A stretch of DNA of 64,000 bases from contig CM037835.1 in NCBI GenBank assembly GCA_021234535.1, forward strand, positions 434,001 through 498,000. The letters run 5' to 3'. The position numbers were made by a program, and so were the translations under genes. The notes under the pieces were generated by a model. It searched no databases and was not told the origin of the DNA. It saw nothing but the letters and a program-made list of their open reading frames with translations. The stretch is from Stichopus chloronotus (Eukaryota; Echinodermata; Holothuroidea; Aspidochirotida; Stichopodidae). Shown here in pieces: positions 1-12,300 of this stretch. Position 1 is the stretch's first letter. Each line of letters starts with the position of its first letter.

Positions 1-628
1 TCTGATGACCTCATATCACCTTTGACCTCAATCAAAACAACAGAGATCATCTACTCAGTATGACCAACCCACACAACAAGTATGAAGTCAGTGTAGGTTA
101 ACCTTCTTGAAATATCATGTTTAAAAGTTTTTCATAATTTGACATCTGGTGACCTCAAATGACCTTTGACCTTCACCAAAAATACATAGGATCATCCAAT
201 CAGCATGATCAACCTACACCCCAAGTATGAAGTCAGTTGCAGGTAACCCTTCTTGAGATATCATGTTTGCAAGTCATCAGTTTGACCTCTGTTGACCTAA
301 ATGACCTTTGACCTCCACCAAAGACAATAGGGCTCATCTACTCAGTACGAACAACCCACACATCAAGTATGAAGTCAGTCATGGTTACCTTTCTTGAGAT
401 ATTGTGTTTACAAGGGTTTTCATAGTTTGACCTCTGATGACCTCAAATGACCTTTGACCTGAACCAAAAACAACTGGGATCATCTGCTCAGTATGACCAA
501 CTCTCACACCGAATATGGGATCAGTCATAGTTACGCTTCTTGAGATATCGTGTTTCCAAGAAGTGCTACTTACCTACATACATACACATCACCATCGCAT
601 AGATTCCTTATGCCTTCGGCAAGGAATC
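1..628 (+). repeat. End of a Helentron-like tandem-repeat element
   Basis: Four degenerate units of about 145 bp, each with the TGACCT half-site core, run to a short pyrimidine/CA stretch. The terminal hairpin at 602-628 reads GATTCC with loop GCCTTCGGC and GGAATC. It is joined directly to the start of the next element at 629. The left end lies outside the window. Confidence 0.7.
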
Positions 629-1887
629 AACCAGAAAGCCAAATGGCTTTGTGATTCCTTGCCACATGGTTATATTATAACAAGCATGAATTATTCACAT
701 GACAAGTATGAGATCAACTGCAGTTACTGGTCTTGAAACACCACATTAATAAGCCTTTAACCCAAATAACCTTTATTTTGGTGACCTCAAATGACATTTG
801 ACGTCCACTAAAAGCAACAGGGATCACCTACCCAGTATGGGGAACCTACACATCAAGTATGACATCAGTCAACATTACTCTTCTGGAGATAATGTGCTAG
901 AAAATTTTCACCTCGGGGGACCTCAAACGACCTTTGACCTCCACAAAAACAATAGGAGTCATCTACTCAATATGACTAACCCACACACCAAGTATGACAT
1001 CAGTCACACTTACCCTTCTAGAGATACTGTGTTTACAATGTGTTTACAGTTTGACTCAGGGTGACCTCAAGTGACCTTTATCTCCACCAAAAACAATAGG
1101 GATCATTTACTCAATATGACCAACCCACACAGTAAGTATGACATCAGTCACAATTACTCTTCTGCAGATACTGTGTTTACAAGGTTTTTCCAGTTTGACC
1201 TCCATTGACCTCAAATGACCTTTGACCGCCACCAAAAACGATAGGGATCATCTACTCAATATGTCTAACCCACACACCAGGTATAATATCAGTCACAGTT
1301 ACCGTTCTTGAAATATCGTGTTTACAAGGTTTTCACATTCTGACCTCTGGTGACCTCAAATGACCTTTAACCTCCACCAAAAGCAATAGGGATCATCTGC
1401 TTAATATGATCAATGCACACAGTAAGTATGACATCAGTCACAGTTACCCTTCTGGAGATATTGTGTTTACAATGTTTTTCCAGTTTGACCTCCGTCGACC
1501 TCAAATGACCTTTGACCGCCACCAAAAACAATAGGGATTATCTACTCAATACGATAACCCCACATACCAGGTATGACATCAGACACAGTTACCATTCTTG
1601 AGATATCGTGTTTGCAAGGTTTTCACATTTTGACCTCTGGTGACCTCAAATGACCTTTGACCTCCACCAAAAGCATTAGGGATCATCTACTTCATATGAC
1701 CAACCCACACAGTAAGTATGACATCAGTCACAGTTACCCTTCTGGAGATATTATGTTTACAAGAAGTGTCACATACACACATACACCCGCACACACACAC
1801 ACATACACCCAGAGAACACCCACACACACACACACACGACATCACCATCGCATAGATTCCTTCTGCCTTCGGCAAGGAATCAAAAAG
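629..1887 (+). mobile_element. Non-autonomous Helitron/Helentron-like element with internal tandem repeats
   Basis: The element begins AACCAGAAAGCC with a small hairpin (AAAGCC/GGCTTT) followed by GATTCCTTGCC, which is complementary to the 3' end. It then holds about seven roughly 145-bp units and a (CA)n tract (about 1770-1836). It ends with the hairpin at 1855-1881 and CAAAAAG. Central tandem repeats, a microsatellite and a terminal hairpin without long inverted repeats are typical of Helentron-derived INE elements. The assignment is an inference. A second copy starts at 44179. From 1888 to 3227 there is AT-rich intergenic or intronic sequence with no recognised feature. Confidence 0.6.
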
Positions 1888-3227
1888 TTACATGGACTTT
1901 TCTGTGATAGTAAAGATCCACTTTAAAACTTACTGTGGTCGTAAACTGTAGCTTATAATGTTTAATATAAATGGACAAGTGAGTTAATACTGTACTTGAT
2001 TTTATTACTTGGGTCCCAGTCACAGAGTTAGATAAGGACCTCGTATGTATAACTTTGAGTATATTTGGTGGTAATTGAAGTCATATATATTTATATAGCA
2101 CTCACTTGTGTTAACATTTCAAAACATGAAACAGCCTTCACAACTTCCAACAGATTGAATGTCATTGTCAACCAAATTACAACACTGGAAAATTACCTTT
2201 CAAAGAATAAAATTTAGGTGGAGAAACTTCACACTAAAAACTTCAAAACTTTGTCTCTGTCCTTGTTTAAAGGTAGCCTATACAATCACCATCTCACAGT
2301 GATGTACATTTTTCTCTTTCCTTGTTCAAAAGTAGTCTGTACAATCACCATATCACAGTAATGTACGTCTTTTCGGAATGCATTTGAACATTTAACAAAA
2401 CAAGCAACAGTACGTTTATGTGTTTGGTACATGTGCTGATCATGGAGACTACACTCTTAAAACAAAGCTATGATTCACATTTTTATGCCCAACATTTCAT
2501 ATCCCCATCTGCAGTGGACTTTACAAAAATTGAATCAAGAAAAGTAACTCATTGAAAAGATGTTAGTGTTGACTTTCTTCTATAAACACTGAATGATATG
2601 ACATATACATTGATACATTAATTTTTGTATATTTTAACTACTAATCAGACTAATATACTTTCAACTGAAAAGCAAAATATGCCTTTGGAAAGCATAATAT
2701 GCTTACAAACTTCTCTAGAGCATACCTCATATCAACTACATGGATGTTATAGACTATCCATATTGCACAAAGCTACACTTTCTTAAAAGATAAAATATGA
2801 GCATAGTGTGATATTTACTGGAAGATGTGATATACTGTTGTCAGAAAATCCACATAATCAAAAGCTTGAGTCCAACTTGCTATAGCAGATACTAACACTG
2901 AATGGTGATATGACTGTTGATTTGGGTGTGACACATAGAAAGAGCTATGGTATAAGAAAAGCCATTTAACATCAATAAACATTTATGTGGAACTTCCTCA
3001 CAAATAGTTACCTATATATGTTATATGCCAACTAAATAATATATAGCCAGCATAGCAGTTGGTAGGTCTATATTGAGTTAATGTCAACTCACATTGTGCA
3101 ATATTCTCCAAACAGCCATTAAAAGAACACATTTTCTGTTTCTTACATTATATTTTGTCTTATTGCACAATGAAGTTGGCTAAAAAGTAGGGGATGAGCT
3201 TTGGTATACAAACTTGAATAAACTTAC

Positions 3228-3312
3228 CCCTTTATGGCAAATTTTTCTGCCATTGTCACAAATGATACCATCTGCCTTTGGACTTGGAGTAGGACACTCT
3301 GCATTAACACCA
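3228..3312 (-). CDS. ADAM10: ADAM10-like exon 11: end of disintegrin, start of cysteine-rich region
   Basis: Read from the AC acceptor at 3314-3313, the exon completes Asp and encodes GVNAECPTPSPKADG, IICDN and RKICHKG. The vertebrate form is CNGFTALCPASDPKPN and TQVCINGQC, so the alignment across the AT-AC intron has no gap. The donor is GTAAGT, phase 0. The next exon must lie beyond the left edge, since nothing between 1 and 3227 on this strand fits the following cysteine-rich sequence. Confidence 0.9.
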
Positions 3313-6300
3313 GTGAAATGTGTTAAAGAAAGTTAATTGAAAACAAAACACCAAAATAATTCAATGCTTAAATAGTTAATAAATATCCCGCAAGGAATTT
3401 TTCTTTATGTAAGATACAAAGAGTTAGAGTAATGACCCCCCTCTCTGGGATATTACCACTCTGAATATTCAGTAGTTCTATAAGACTTGTGTCTCCTCCA
3501 CAAAATACCACACTCCCCAAAGTGCTGCTGAAGAGGATTGCTAATGTGCCTACTGCAAGCAGAGCTAGCTCCCACTCCCCCCCCCCCCCCCCCGGTGGGT
3601 GGAATGAATTGTTGGAAATTATGATCTACCATCCAAGTGTGGAACCCAATGGGTTGGAGTACAACAAGTGGGTAACCTTTTTTCCCTATTTCTGATTTTA
3701 TGCATTATAAGCCTTTCCATATGTGTATATATATTTATATTAGTGTCACTGTATATTTTTTTATATTCTTTAAACCTTTACTTTCTTATGACTTTGTCTT
3801 GTAACTCTTCTTCATAAATTTTATATTTATACTGGATTGAATAAATAAAACAGAAAACAAAAAAAAATGGGTCAAAAAGCCAGTTATGAGACCCTCAGAA
3901 AGCCGCAACCTGACCAAGGTAACCTATTGACGAAACAAGAGTCAGCAAGTGTTAGCAACAATGGAGCCACTTTACCTCAGGGTAGCTGTACAACATACAG
4001 TAAATATATAAAGGTAATACATACGTGACTTCACCTCACCTGGGTGCAGAACAAACAAAACAATGGCACATCTAGAGCCTGGATGAGAGGACAGATGATT
4101 GATTGTTGAGAAGTCAAGAGGACATACGGAGGACAGCTAACTGCTATTCTGTGAGTTAGGGGAACCAGACCATCAATTTAAGTCACCTCTATGTAGTGCA
4201 GTCATCAGTGGGGTGGGTGGCAGGGATGGAGACAGGTAAGTTTGTCAGACGTTAATATCCAAACCAGGTGACTTTTGGGACATTGACATCATTCCGAATT
4301 TACCTGCTTCTGCACAACTAATGCACAGAGTTACACCACTACAATGGTGGGGCACGGGACAGGACAGGCAGGGCCTTCCATTAAACCTCTCAGCCAATAT
4401 GTTAGGTAACATGTAAAGTTTGAAGGTGTTTTCCATCCTGCCACTTTACTGACATTCTCCAGGCACCCTATCAAAGACAGCGATGGATGTAGCCATGCCT
4501 CGGATATCGTGGGCCCTTACTTTTCCCCATGAAGTGATGACGAATAAGTTCCTTGAGCCACCTGGAGATAGTATCCGTGGATGTTAGCGTGTGTGGTGCT
4601 CTCAGTAGGATGAACTGGGACAGAAACTTCCTAACCCCCTCAGTGCTTTTCAGGTACCATTTCAAATCCCTCAAAGGGCACAATTCTTTTGTCTGATGGA
4701 ATGGAGAAAACTGAAAAGAGTTCTGGTAAGAGAATAACCCATGGGACAAACTGGAGGGTCTGGTTCTTCACAAGGAAGTCTATATATATATCTGCAACGA
4801 CCCTGAGCCTGTGACTCTCAAAACAACAGTGGTTGAGTTTGACAGTCAGCTATGTCGTTGGGCAGCTGCTGCTGCTGCTGCTGCAAAGAGGAAAAGCTTT
4901 TTTGACATTAAGTCTGAAAGAGTCAAAGAATGCATAGCTAGAACAGTGGATACGCCAATTTTGTCAAGACAGCATTGATATCTCACTGAGGAGTGAGTCA
5001 CACACGGTGACTGGATGTAGTGCATAACTCAGCTTGACAATGACAATTACCCCCTACGTCACAGCCATTTGAAAAGGGGGACTGAATTGTTGTGACCACC
5101 GATCTGCAGTTGTTTACCAAGGAAATTTGTTTCCCTCCTTGAATGAGAGAGGGTCTTGACAAAATTGCAGACTGCTGTCAGAGGTCTTGTAGTGGGACCA
5201 ACCAGTTGGTCACGGCACCTGTCTGTGTATCAAAACAGCCTCAAGTTCGAACAGTGGGAGATCTGCAGGACTTCACAGTCACATCAGCAACTGCTGAAAA
5301 AAGTCTTTCGATCAGCGTCAAGACCGGACAAAGGGTCACATAGAGGCATGTTATGCTGGACTAACAGATGGACCCTTCCTCTAGGTGATCATGTCCAGTT
5401 GCTTGACAGTATGACTGGATGATCCACAAGAAGGGCAACTAGGTCCAGAAACCATGGGCGTCTGGCCACCACAGTGTTATCAAGATCATTTGAACAATTG
5501 AGTGTTTGACTTTGTTCAGAACTTGTCAGGATTAGGCAGAAGGATGGAAATGCATTAGTCTCTAGGTTGTCAGCCCAGAATGACAGAGTGTCCATTCCGA
5601 AGGCTTGCTGGTAAAAGAACCTTGTGCAAACTGTTGGCAGTTTAGTGTTTTCTGGGGTTGCTCAGAGGTCTATGTATGGACACTGAAGAGCTGAGAAATC
5701 CAACAGCAGAGTCTGTTCTAAAGTGACCCCTCGTTAGGGTTTGGTTTGCTAATCGATAGCTCATCCACAGGACGTTCCATTTCATCGCTTTGTGCAAGGA
5801 CTGAAAGACAATGTTGTTTGTGGGACACCAGTGAAAGTACCAAGTTAAAAGACCCCGGCCAGAGACCAGTTTCCCCCTTGTCTGGTGATATAGAAGATGG
5901 TTGTGGTGTTGACAGAAGTCGTGGTACCCCTGAGGTACACTGACGACACTTTGAGACCTCTTGACACAGCCTCCACCTCAAGCAAGTCGATTTATAACCC
6001 TCTCTCTGATGTCGATTATTTTTCTGAGGCTGTTCAATTTCTTCAATGGACACTCCAGCCTGTGACTGATGAGTTGGTTGTAATGGAGGTTGATCCATTG
6101 GTAAGTCACAAATGGGACTCCTTCCAAAACTGTTCTGGATACACTGTTCTAAATGGGATTGCACCTCCTGGGTCATGGGAACTAGAGTACCCCAGGCTGG
6201 CTACTATCTGTTTGTACCTGTGCTAAACAGAAATAGCATAGGTACACATACATGAAATAACCAGGAATTACAAAACTAAGGTGATCAAACTTGTTTCAAA

Positions 6301-9300
6301 ATAATGGCAAATGAAATGAACAGAGAGCAACAACAATGTTAGAAAATAAAACTAAATGCAAAATATGGTAATGAGAATGAGACTTTCACATTGTGAAGGA
6401 AACACAGTAGGAAGGGAAGCAAATGCCCTACCATTATTTCGCCCAACTACTATCAACATGAACCAGAACACAGGATACTTATTGACAGTTTGTGGTCAAA
6501 GGGTCTGAAAGCACAAGGGTTCCACAAGGTTAAAACTGCTTAGAACAACGGAGAAGGTACAAGAGGGTACAAAGGATCTGGCTAGCACTTTGTGTGGTAA
6601 TTAGGGAAGGAGGCTCTGGTCCATTTCAGGTTAGAGAGATGATAGAGGCAGCAGGGGTTACCAGTAGACAAGTTAGCACATTAGAGGGACAGGCATTAGA
6701 TTTGCAGAGACAAATAAGTTTGGAATGATGTAAATGTACTAAAACAAAGAAACGCTACAAGATCTCACAGAGAAGTGGGTGACCCATTATAGCAGTGTCT
6801 CAAAAGTACCCGCCACTCTTTACATACATCGTAGAACACAACTCACACAGCATTAACCCTCTGATTAACATAGTTCACTGTAAATGAAGTAAACTCCATT
6901 GATAACACTACCAAGGAGGGTGATACTACTAAGGAGTTGTTATTTAGATGAAGATTGAATGGAACAGTTAATTACTGCTAATACTTGTAGACCTACCAAA
7001 TCAGCAAAGGCAAGTCATGCAGTTGGCTTAAAGGTATTTCTTTATTTATTTGGAGGTTCTAGATCAATAGCATTCACTCAGAAACATCATTTATGCCAAG
7101 TAATACTTCAACAAGTAGCTGGTTCAGAACAATGCTTTGATGAGTAGATTGACAGCTGCCAATATTAAAAGAGTAAGTGACATCAAACTTGAAACAATTA
7201 TTTCATTGTAATAACAAACACATTTAGACTCTACCTCTTAATGAGAGATTGCATGCAAATGAGCCGGAAAAGGTTGGAGCCTAATTTTTTGACATCAATA
7301 TATGAAATTTCCTGAAATGTCTTTTTTTATATTTTGATATACAACCAATGCATTATACTGCGATAGGGGACACCTAGTGACACCCTAGGCAGAATAATTA
7401 TTTTTCTCCTGGCAACTGGCGATGGCAGTACATAAAACTTCCCCGTCTCAATGTTGTTGAAGCAGACGAATACCATATTGTGTTTACTCCCTAATCTAAT
7501 GTAAGACTTATGGAACTGTCAAGAACGATACGAAAGACTGATTACCGTGTCACCTTGGTGGTGCAAACATACCTTCAAAGCATTTATCTTCACATCAAAA
7601 AGCAAATCCCTGATACTACTTACAGTATGCAGCAAAACACAGGAAGCCAAGTGTCTTGTGCTATGCAATACAGAAGGATATTTTGAAGAAAAATTTGTTT
7701 GTCTGAAGGTCATTGACTGATAAATGAATTTCTAACTCTCAATTTACACACTCTTTTGTATTTATTTCATTAAACATAGATTTTATTGGTGTCACACAGT
7801 GTAATTACTGTACAAAATCTATCTACAAAAGAACTATTGCACACAGTTCGTACACAGTGTAACTACTGTACACAGTCTAAATACAATGTTACCACTACAC
7901 AAAGTCCATTTCACATATAACTACTGTACACATTCACGTACAATGTAACTACTATAAACAGTCCATATACCATATAACTGCACCTGTAAAAAGTCCATAT
8001 ACAATGCTACTACACCACACATTCCATACACATTATGACTATTGCACATAATCCCTGCCCAATGTAACTGCTATAAGCACTTTTCAAAGAAACATGCAAA
8101 GGAACAAAATTCAAGCACTTTCAATGCCTTGAAAATGGCAAATTGAAATTCAAGTATTTTCAATGTTTTCAATAGCCTCAGATGAACCCTGATTTAATTC
8201 CTTCTTTACTGCTATGAGCTGCACTTAAGAGTAATAAGACAGTATCGTATACCATGTTTTATTTCATCATATGGAAAGGATATTCACAAGATGCATTGAA
8301 GTGACACTCTGTCTCCTGTGCACATATGGTAGATGTCTGTTCAAACTGGCAATCACTGCTGCAACAGACCCCTTGCTGAGGACTAATGAAAATAGAAATA
8401 TGCTTAACTAAGATATACAAATTAAAAAGGCAGATACAACTTATAAAGTTTAAACAAACTTTCTTAATTTTTTCACTGCAGACATGACTTCATTGCTGTC
8501 CCTGCTAAAAGCAATAATAAAAACATATAAGACTAACAAGATTACTGGAATAAAATGATAATGAGCTCCTGCAACTCTTAACTGGAACCAAATAGAAAAG
8601 GTTTGACAATATATATATAACTGTTACATCTCACCAATAATTTAAGTGAATACTTACCGACATTTATCACATTAATAGTTTCAGAAAATTTACTTTTTCA
8701 AGAAAAAATGCTTCACAGGCTTCACATTCACCTTCTTTAGACCTTCGATGAAATTTGCAGTAAAAAAACATGAGGCACTTAGAAAGGGAAGCCGAAATAC
8801 CTGTTTCAAGCTGGATCTTGAAGCAGGCCAATAGTTTGACCTGTTAACTTTAAATGACATTAACTTCCACATATATCCACATGATGATCTACTTACCAAA
8901 GGCCACTTACAAGTTCAAGTTGAGGTTTATGAACTTGCAGTTACAAACATAGTTATAAACTTACAGTAACTGCAAAGTTTTAATGTATGCAAAGTTTTAC
9001 TTTATTCTCTTAGCTGGAATGGGTTGAACAAAAACAAAATAAAAATGATGGGGTATTCTAAAGATTCCATACCTGAGCCTCAAAAATATCCTGACAGATA
9101 TTCTATACAGACTTGAATCTCTTATGCTGATGAGGGGGAGGGACTGAAATGTCCAGAATAATGCACAATAACTTGCTTCTAATCAAAACTGTACCAAAAG
9201 CAGTTGAGAAAGAAGAATGATATCAACTCATTTAGAGCCCACACATTAGCAGCCAACATTAACCATGCTTGAAAAGTTAGAATTTTGCCACAACATTTGT

Positions 9301-12300
9301 GTAAATTTACGATGAAATCTTTGTGGCAGCATTCACCCAAAATATATCTAAAACAGACGTATGTTGCTGCATTCACCTTTGGAGAAAAACAGTGTTACAC
9401 AATTTGTTAAATCACATTCTCTTCTGTCCACCATCTGCGAATGCAAACAGCATTCAAGCCAGAAACATTTTGCTTAGTTTTCAAGCAAAGCAAGATTTTA
9501 ACATGCGTACTAGGTATGTTTGTTGGAGCCGTTCCCATACTACTTATTCGGTGAGTCCATGCAATGTGTAATCCTTGACACTAATGTTACTGGGAAGCAA
9601 AGGTCATTTACACATCTGCACAGAGGGAGCTAAGTCGCAATGATGCTTTGCCATACTTTGCGTGCACTGACTACATTATGGACATAACCTCGTTTGGCTG
9701 AACTGAAATTCTACCTTCATTGTTAACGTGAAGGCCCTGAGATGCACAGGAGTATGAAGCAAGGCCGCGATGCTGCATTTTCCGTTTACTGATTAGCCGC
9801 TTTGTGTCCAGAAATGTAGTACAGCAAAACAACAGCAACCCCAACTCTCCCTCACATAACTGTTGATCAGATCCTCTAAACTAAACAATCATGAGGATCA
9901 AGTCAAGCAATATAGCTAATTTACAGCTTCAAAAGACCCTCCTTTCTAACTCTCCTAGGTTTGCAGACATGAGCACTCACACTATCAGTTTGAGCACATA
10001 CATTAACGTGAGGAGTCCTGTCTTGACGAAAGCAGCATTGGCAAATTACACAATGGTTTTATTCACTGGCAGTAAGACACGTTAAAATCCCATAGAATGT
10101 TTACTACATTTTATCACTTGTCAGAATTTTCTACATTGAAGTAAATTATGGTCACAGATCAGCTGTTTACTACCTGCAAGAAGCCGTTTGGGTCAGTGTG
10201 CAAACGTTGGTACAACACAGATCACCACACTCATCATCCTGTCCACAGTCACACTCCTCAGTAGGCTCTCTGACTTGATTGCCACAAAGAGTAACTTCAC
10301 CGCTCTCTAAAATGAAAACAAATCAAATTCTTAAATTGATATCCACAACAGACACAATATTAACCTATTCTTCTCAGAAAGAAGTGAATAACCAGAAATA
10401 TGATCCATGTCTCACTAGCAATTTGATTCAAAGTATGGAAGGATATCTTACCCAAAAGGCACGTTGTTCTGGAATTTGTTGCCAAAACTCGAGTGATATT
10501 CCTTTCACTGCATTCTGAAAATTCATTATTGTTGGGCAGATCCCCTGATGAGGCATGAGCAAACATCAGGAAGTTGCCCTCTGAGCCTCCAGGGGTACAC
10601 ACTCTGTCTCCGTCTGGATCATGCTACAAACAGTGGATGATACATGTAAAGGTCATGATGAAAATACATACAGTGGTCATAACTACAGCAGCAGTAATAA
10701 TATCTGGTTTAATCAGTCATGACTGCTGCAGTGGTAATACAGCAATGCTCAAAAGCACCCAACGAGCAGCACTCCTGTTTTTCGCAATCCACAGCAGGAT
10801 TAGAGCTGGGAATCTTTTCTTCCCGCCGAGCGTGCTCCCTATAAAATCCCCAAAGTGCTGAGTTACTGTTGCATTTTGTGATTTCAGCAGGCTTGTCTGC
10901 CTATTGATGTAGGCACTACAAGCTCATCGAGTGAGTAATAAATGAAACTGAATTAAAAGGGATGGCTAGCAGCAGGATAACCTCAAAATTAACATATGGT
11001 GTCGATACATCAATTTTCTGTGAAAAATGAAATTTGTTTTGGACTGTCAAAATACCTTAAATTTAGATGACACTTACAATCCGCAAAATGTTTGAATTCA
11101 AAACAAACCACTGATGTATAATGGGTACATTTACTGTTCATCCACAAATAACTAAAACTCTAAAATTATGCATAACTGGTAGCCTGGAGGACAAACAAAA
11201 GCTCCAGAATAGCTACGAAATTTGCTGTGAAATGAGAATTTAATAAAACAGACAAAACAACCATGAGGTCTTTCTCACTCTCCCAGGTAACATAAATTTT
11301 TGCGAAGTGGAATTTCTAATGGTGTGCCTGTTTTCATGTCATACGGTAGGGATGCCACACCCACACACTGGCAGGAACCAATCACGTCCAACATTGATGG
11401 TGGGTTATTTTTCGTAATGTTTGCTAGGCGAAAGTCTCCACCCACTTAACTGCACAATTACTGGTTGGATAATATAAGCCTGTAGGGGCTACCAATTTCT
11501 CCCAAAAGTAGGAGCAAAATCAGATTAATACCTTTGCATAACTTCTTTTATTTCATTTTCAAGCAACCACATATTTGTTAAATTCCTTATCCACTGAGGA
11601 TCTATAGAAAATTTAAGTACCTCTAGTTTTTACCAATTCGTGGTTACAGTTGGCCTAGCTATAGTACAGCTGTGTAGCTAAGAAGAAAATCACATAAGGA
11701 TGGCAAAGTTTGATCTAACAAAAAATCATTGGCATTGCTTCCAAATGTCAATCTCTCCACAAAATGTTACAAATGTCATGTGAACCAAACTATATATTAC
11801 ATACATTTCTCAAGTTAAAATGTACATAAGTGTCTCATGAATAAAAATAGAAAATGATCATGTAAATCCTTCCAAAACTTAACAATAAACACAGTGAGGT
11901 ATATACAGGCTAGGAAACAAAGTTTGGTTACCATAAGATGTTTACTATGTAGAGGCCAAACTTCTACTTTCATTCAATGTCGGAAATGATGTATAAACAG
12001 CATTCTGGAAAAATTCCTAGTAAGGCTCTTTTATTTCTTCATAATTGAAAAATATTGTGCATGAGTTAAAAGTAAAGGCAGATTTTAGTAAAATTAGTAA
12101 TTCATTTTACATATTGGCAACGATAGAATGTGAATGCAGTATTTGGGATTCATTTTTTATTGGGTCTATTTACTGGTCACTTTCAGAGGTAAACAGCTAC
12201 AAAAAGTGTTGGTTCTCTACATCGTGACCAAAGCCTACGTACGTGCAGTACCAAAACTTCCTAAAAACCGTATTCTCAGTGGTTCCATCTATTCAAGTGA

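Larger units (their letters stand above)
3313..8283 (-). other. U12-type AT-AC intron (intron 10)
   Basis: The intron starts ATATCCTTTCC, which matches the minor-spliceosome AT-AC donor consensus over nine bases, and ends TTTCAC. A branch-like TTTCTTTAAC lies at 3331-3322, with its branch adenosine about 10 nt from the intron end, the spacing typical of U12 introns. The intron carries the DIRS remnant, a minisatellite and a retroelement tail. From 6230 to 7790 I see no feature. Confidence 0.88.

Noticed and set aside
1..3227. Search for the next ADAM10-like exon left of exon 11
   Set aside because: No minus-strand segment fits the next cysteine-rich sequence. Positions 1-1887 are repeat and 1888-3227 show no candidate, so the exon is assumed to lie outside the window.
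8284..8290. Conventional GT donor for exon 10 (TCTT/GTGAAT)
   Set aside because: Joining it to the AG nearest exon 11 makes TAG, and it leaves a five-residue gap in the conserved alignment. The AT-AC pair solves both.
8690..8899. Minus-strand open frame between exons 9 and 10
   Set aside because: It does not match the disintegrin sequence and lacks splice phases. Exons 9 and 10 already join without a gap.
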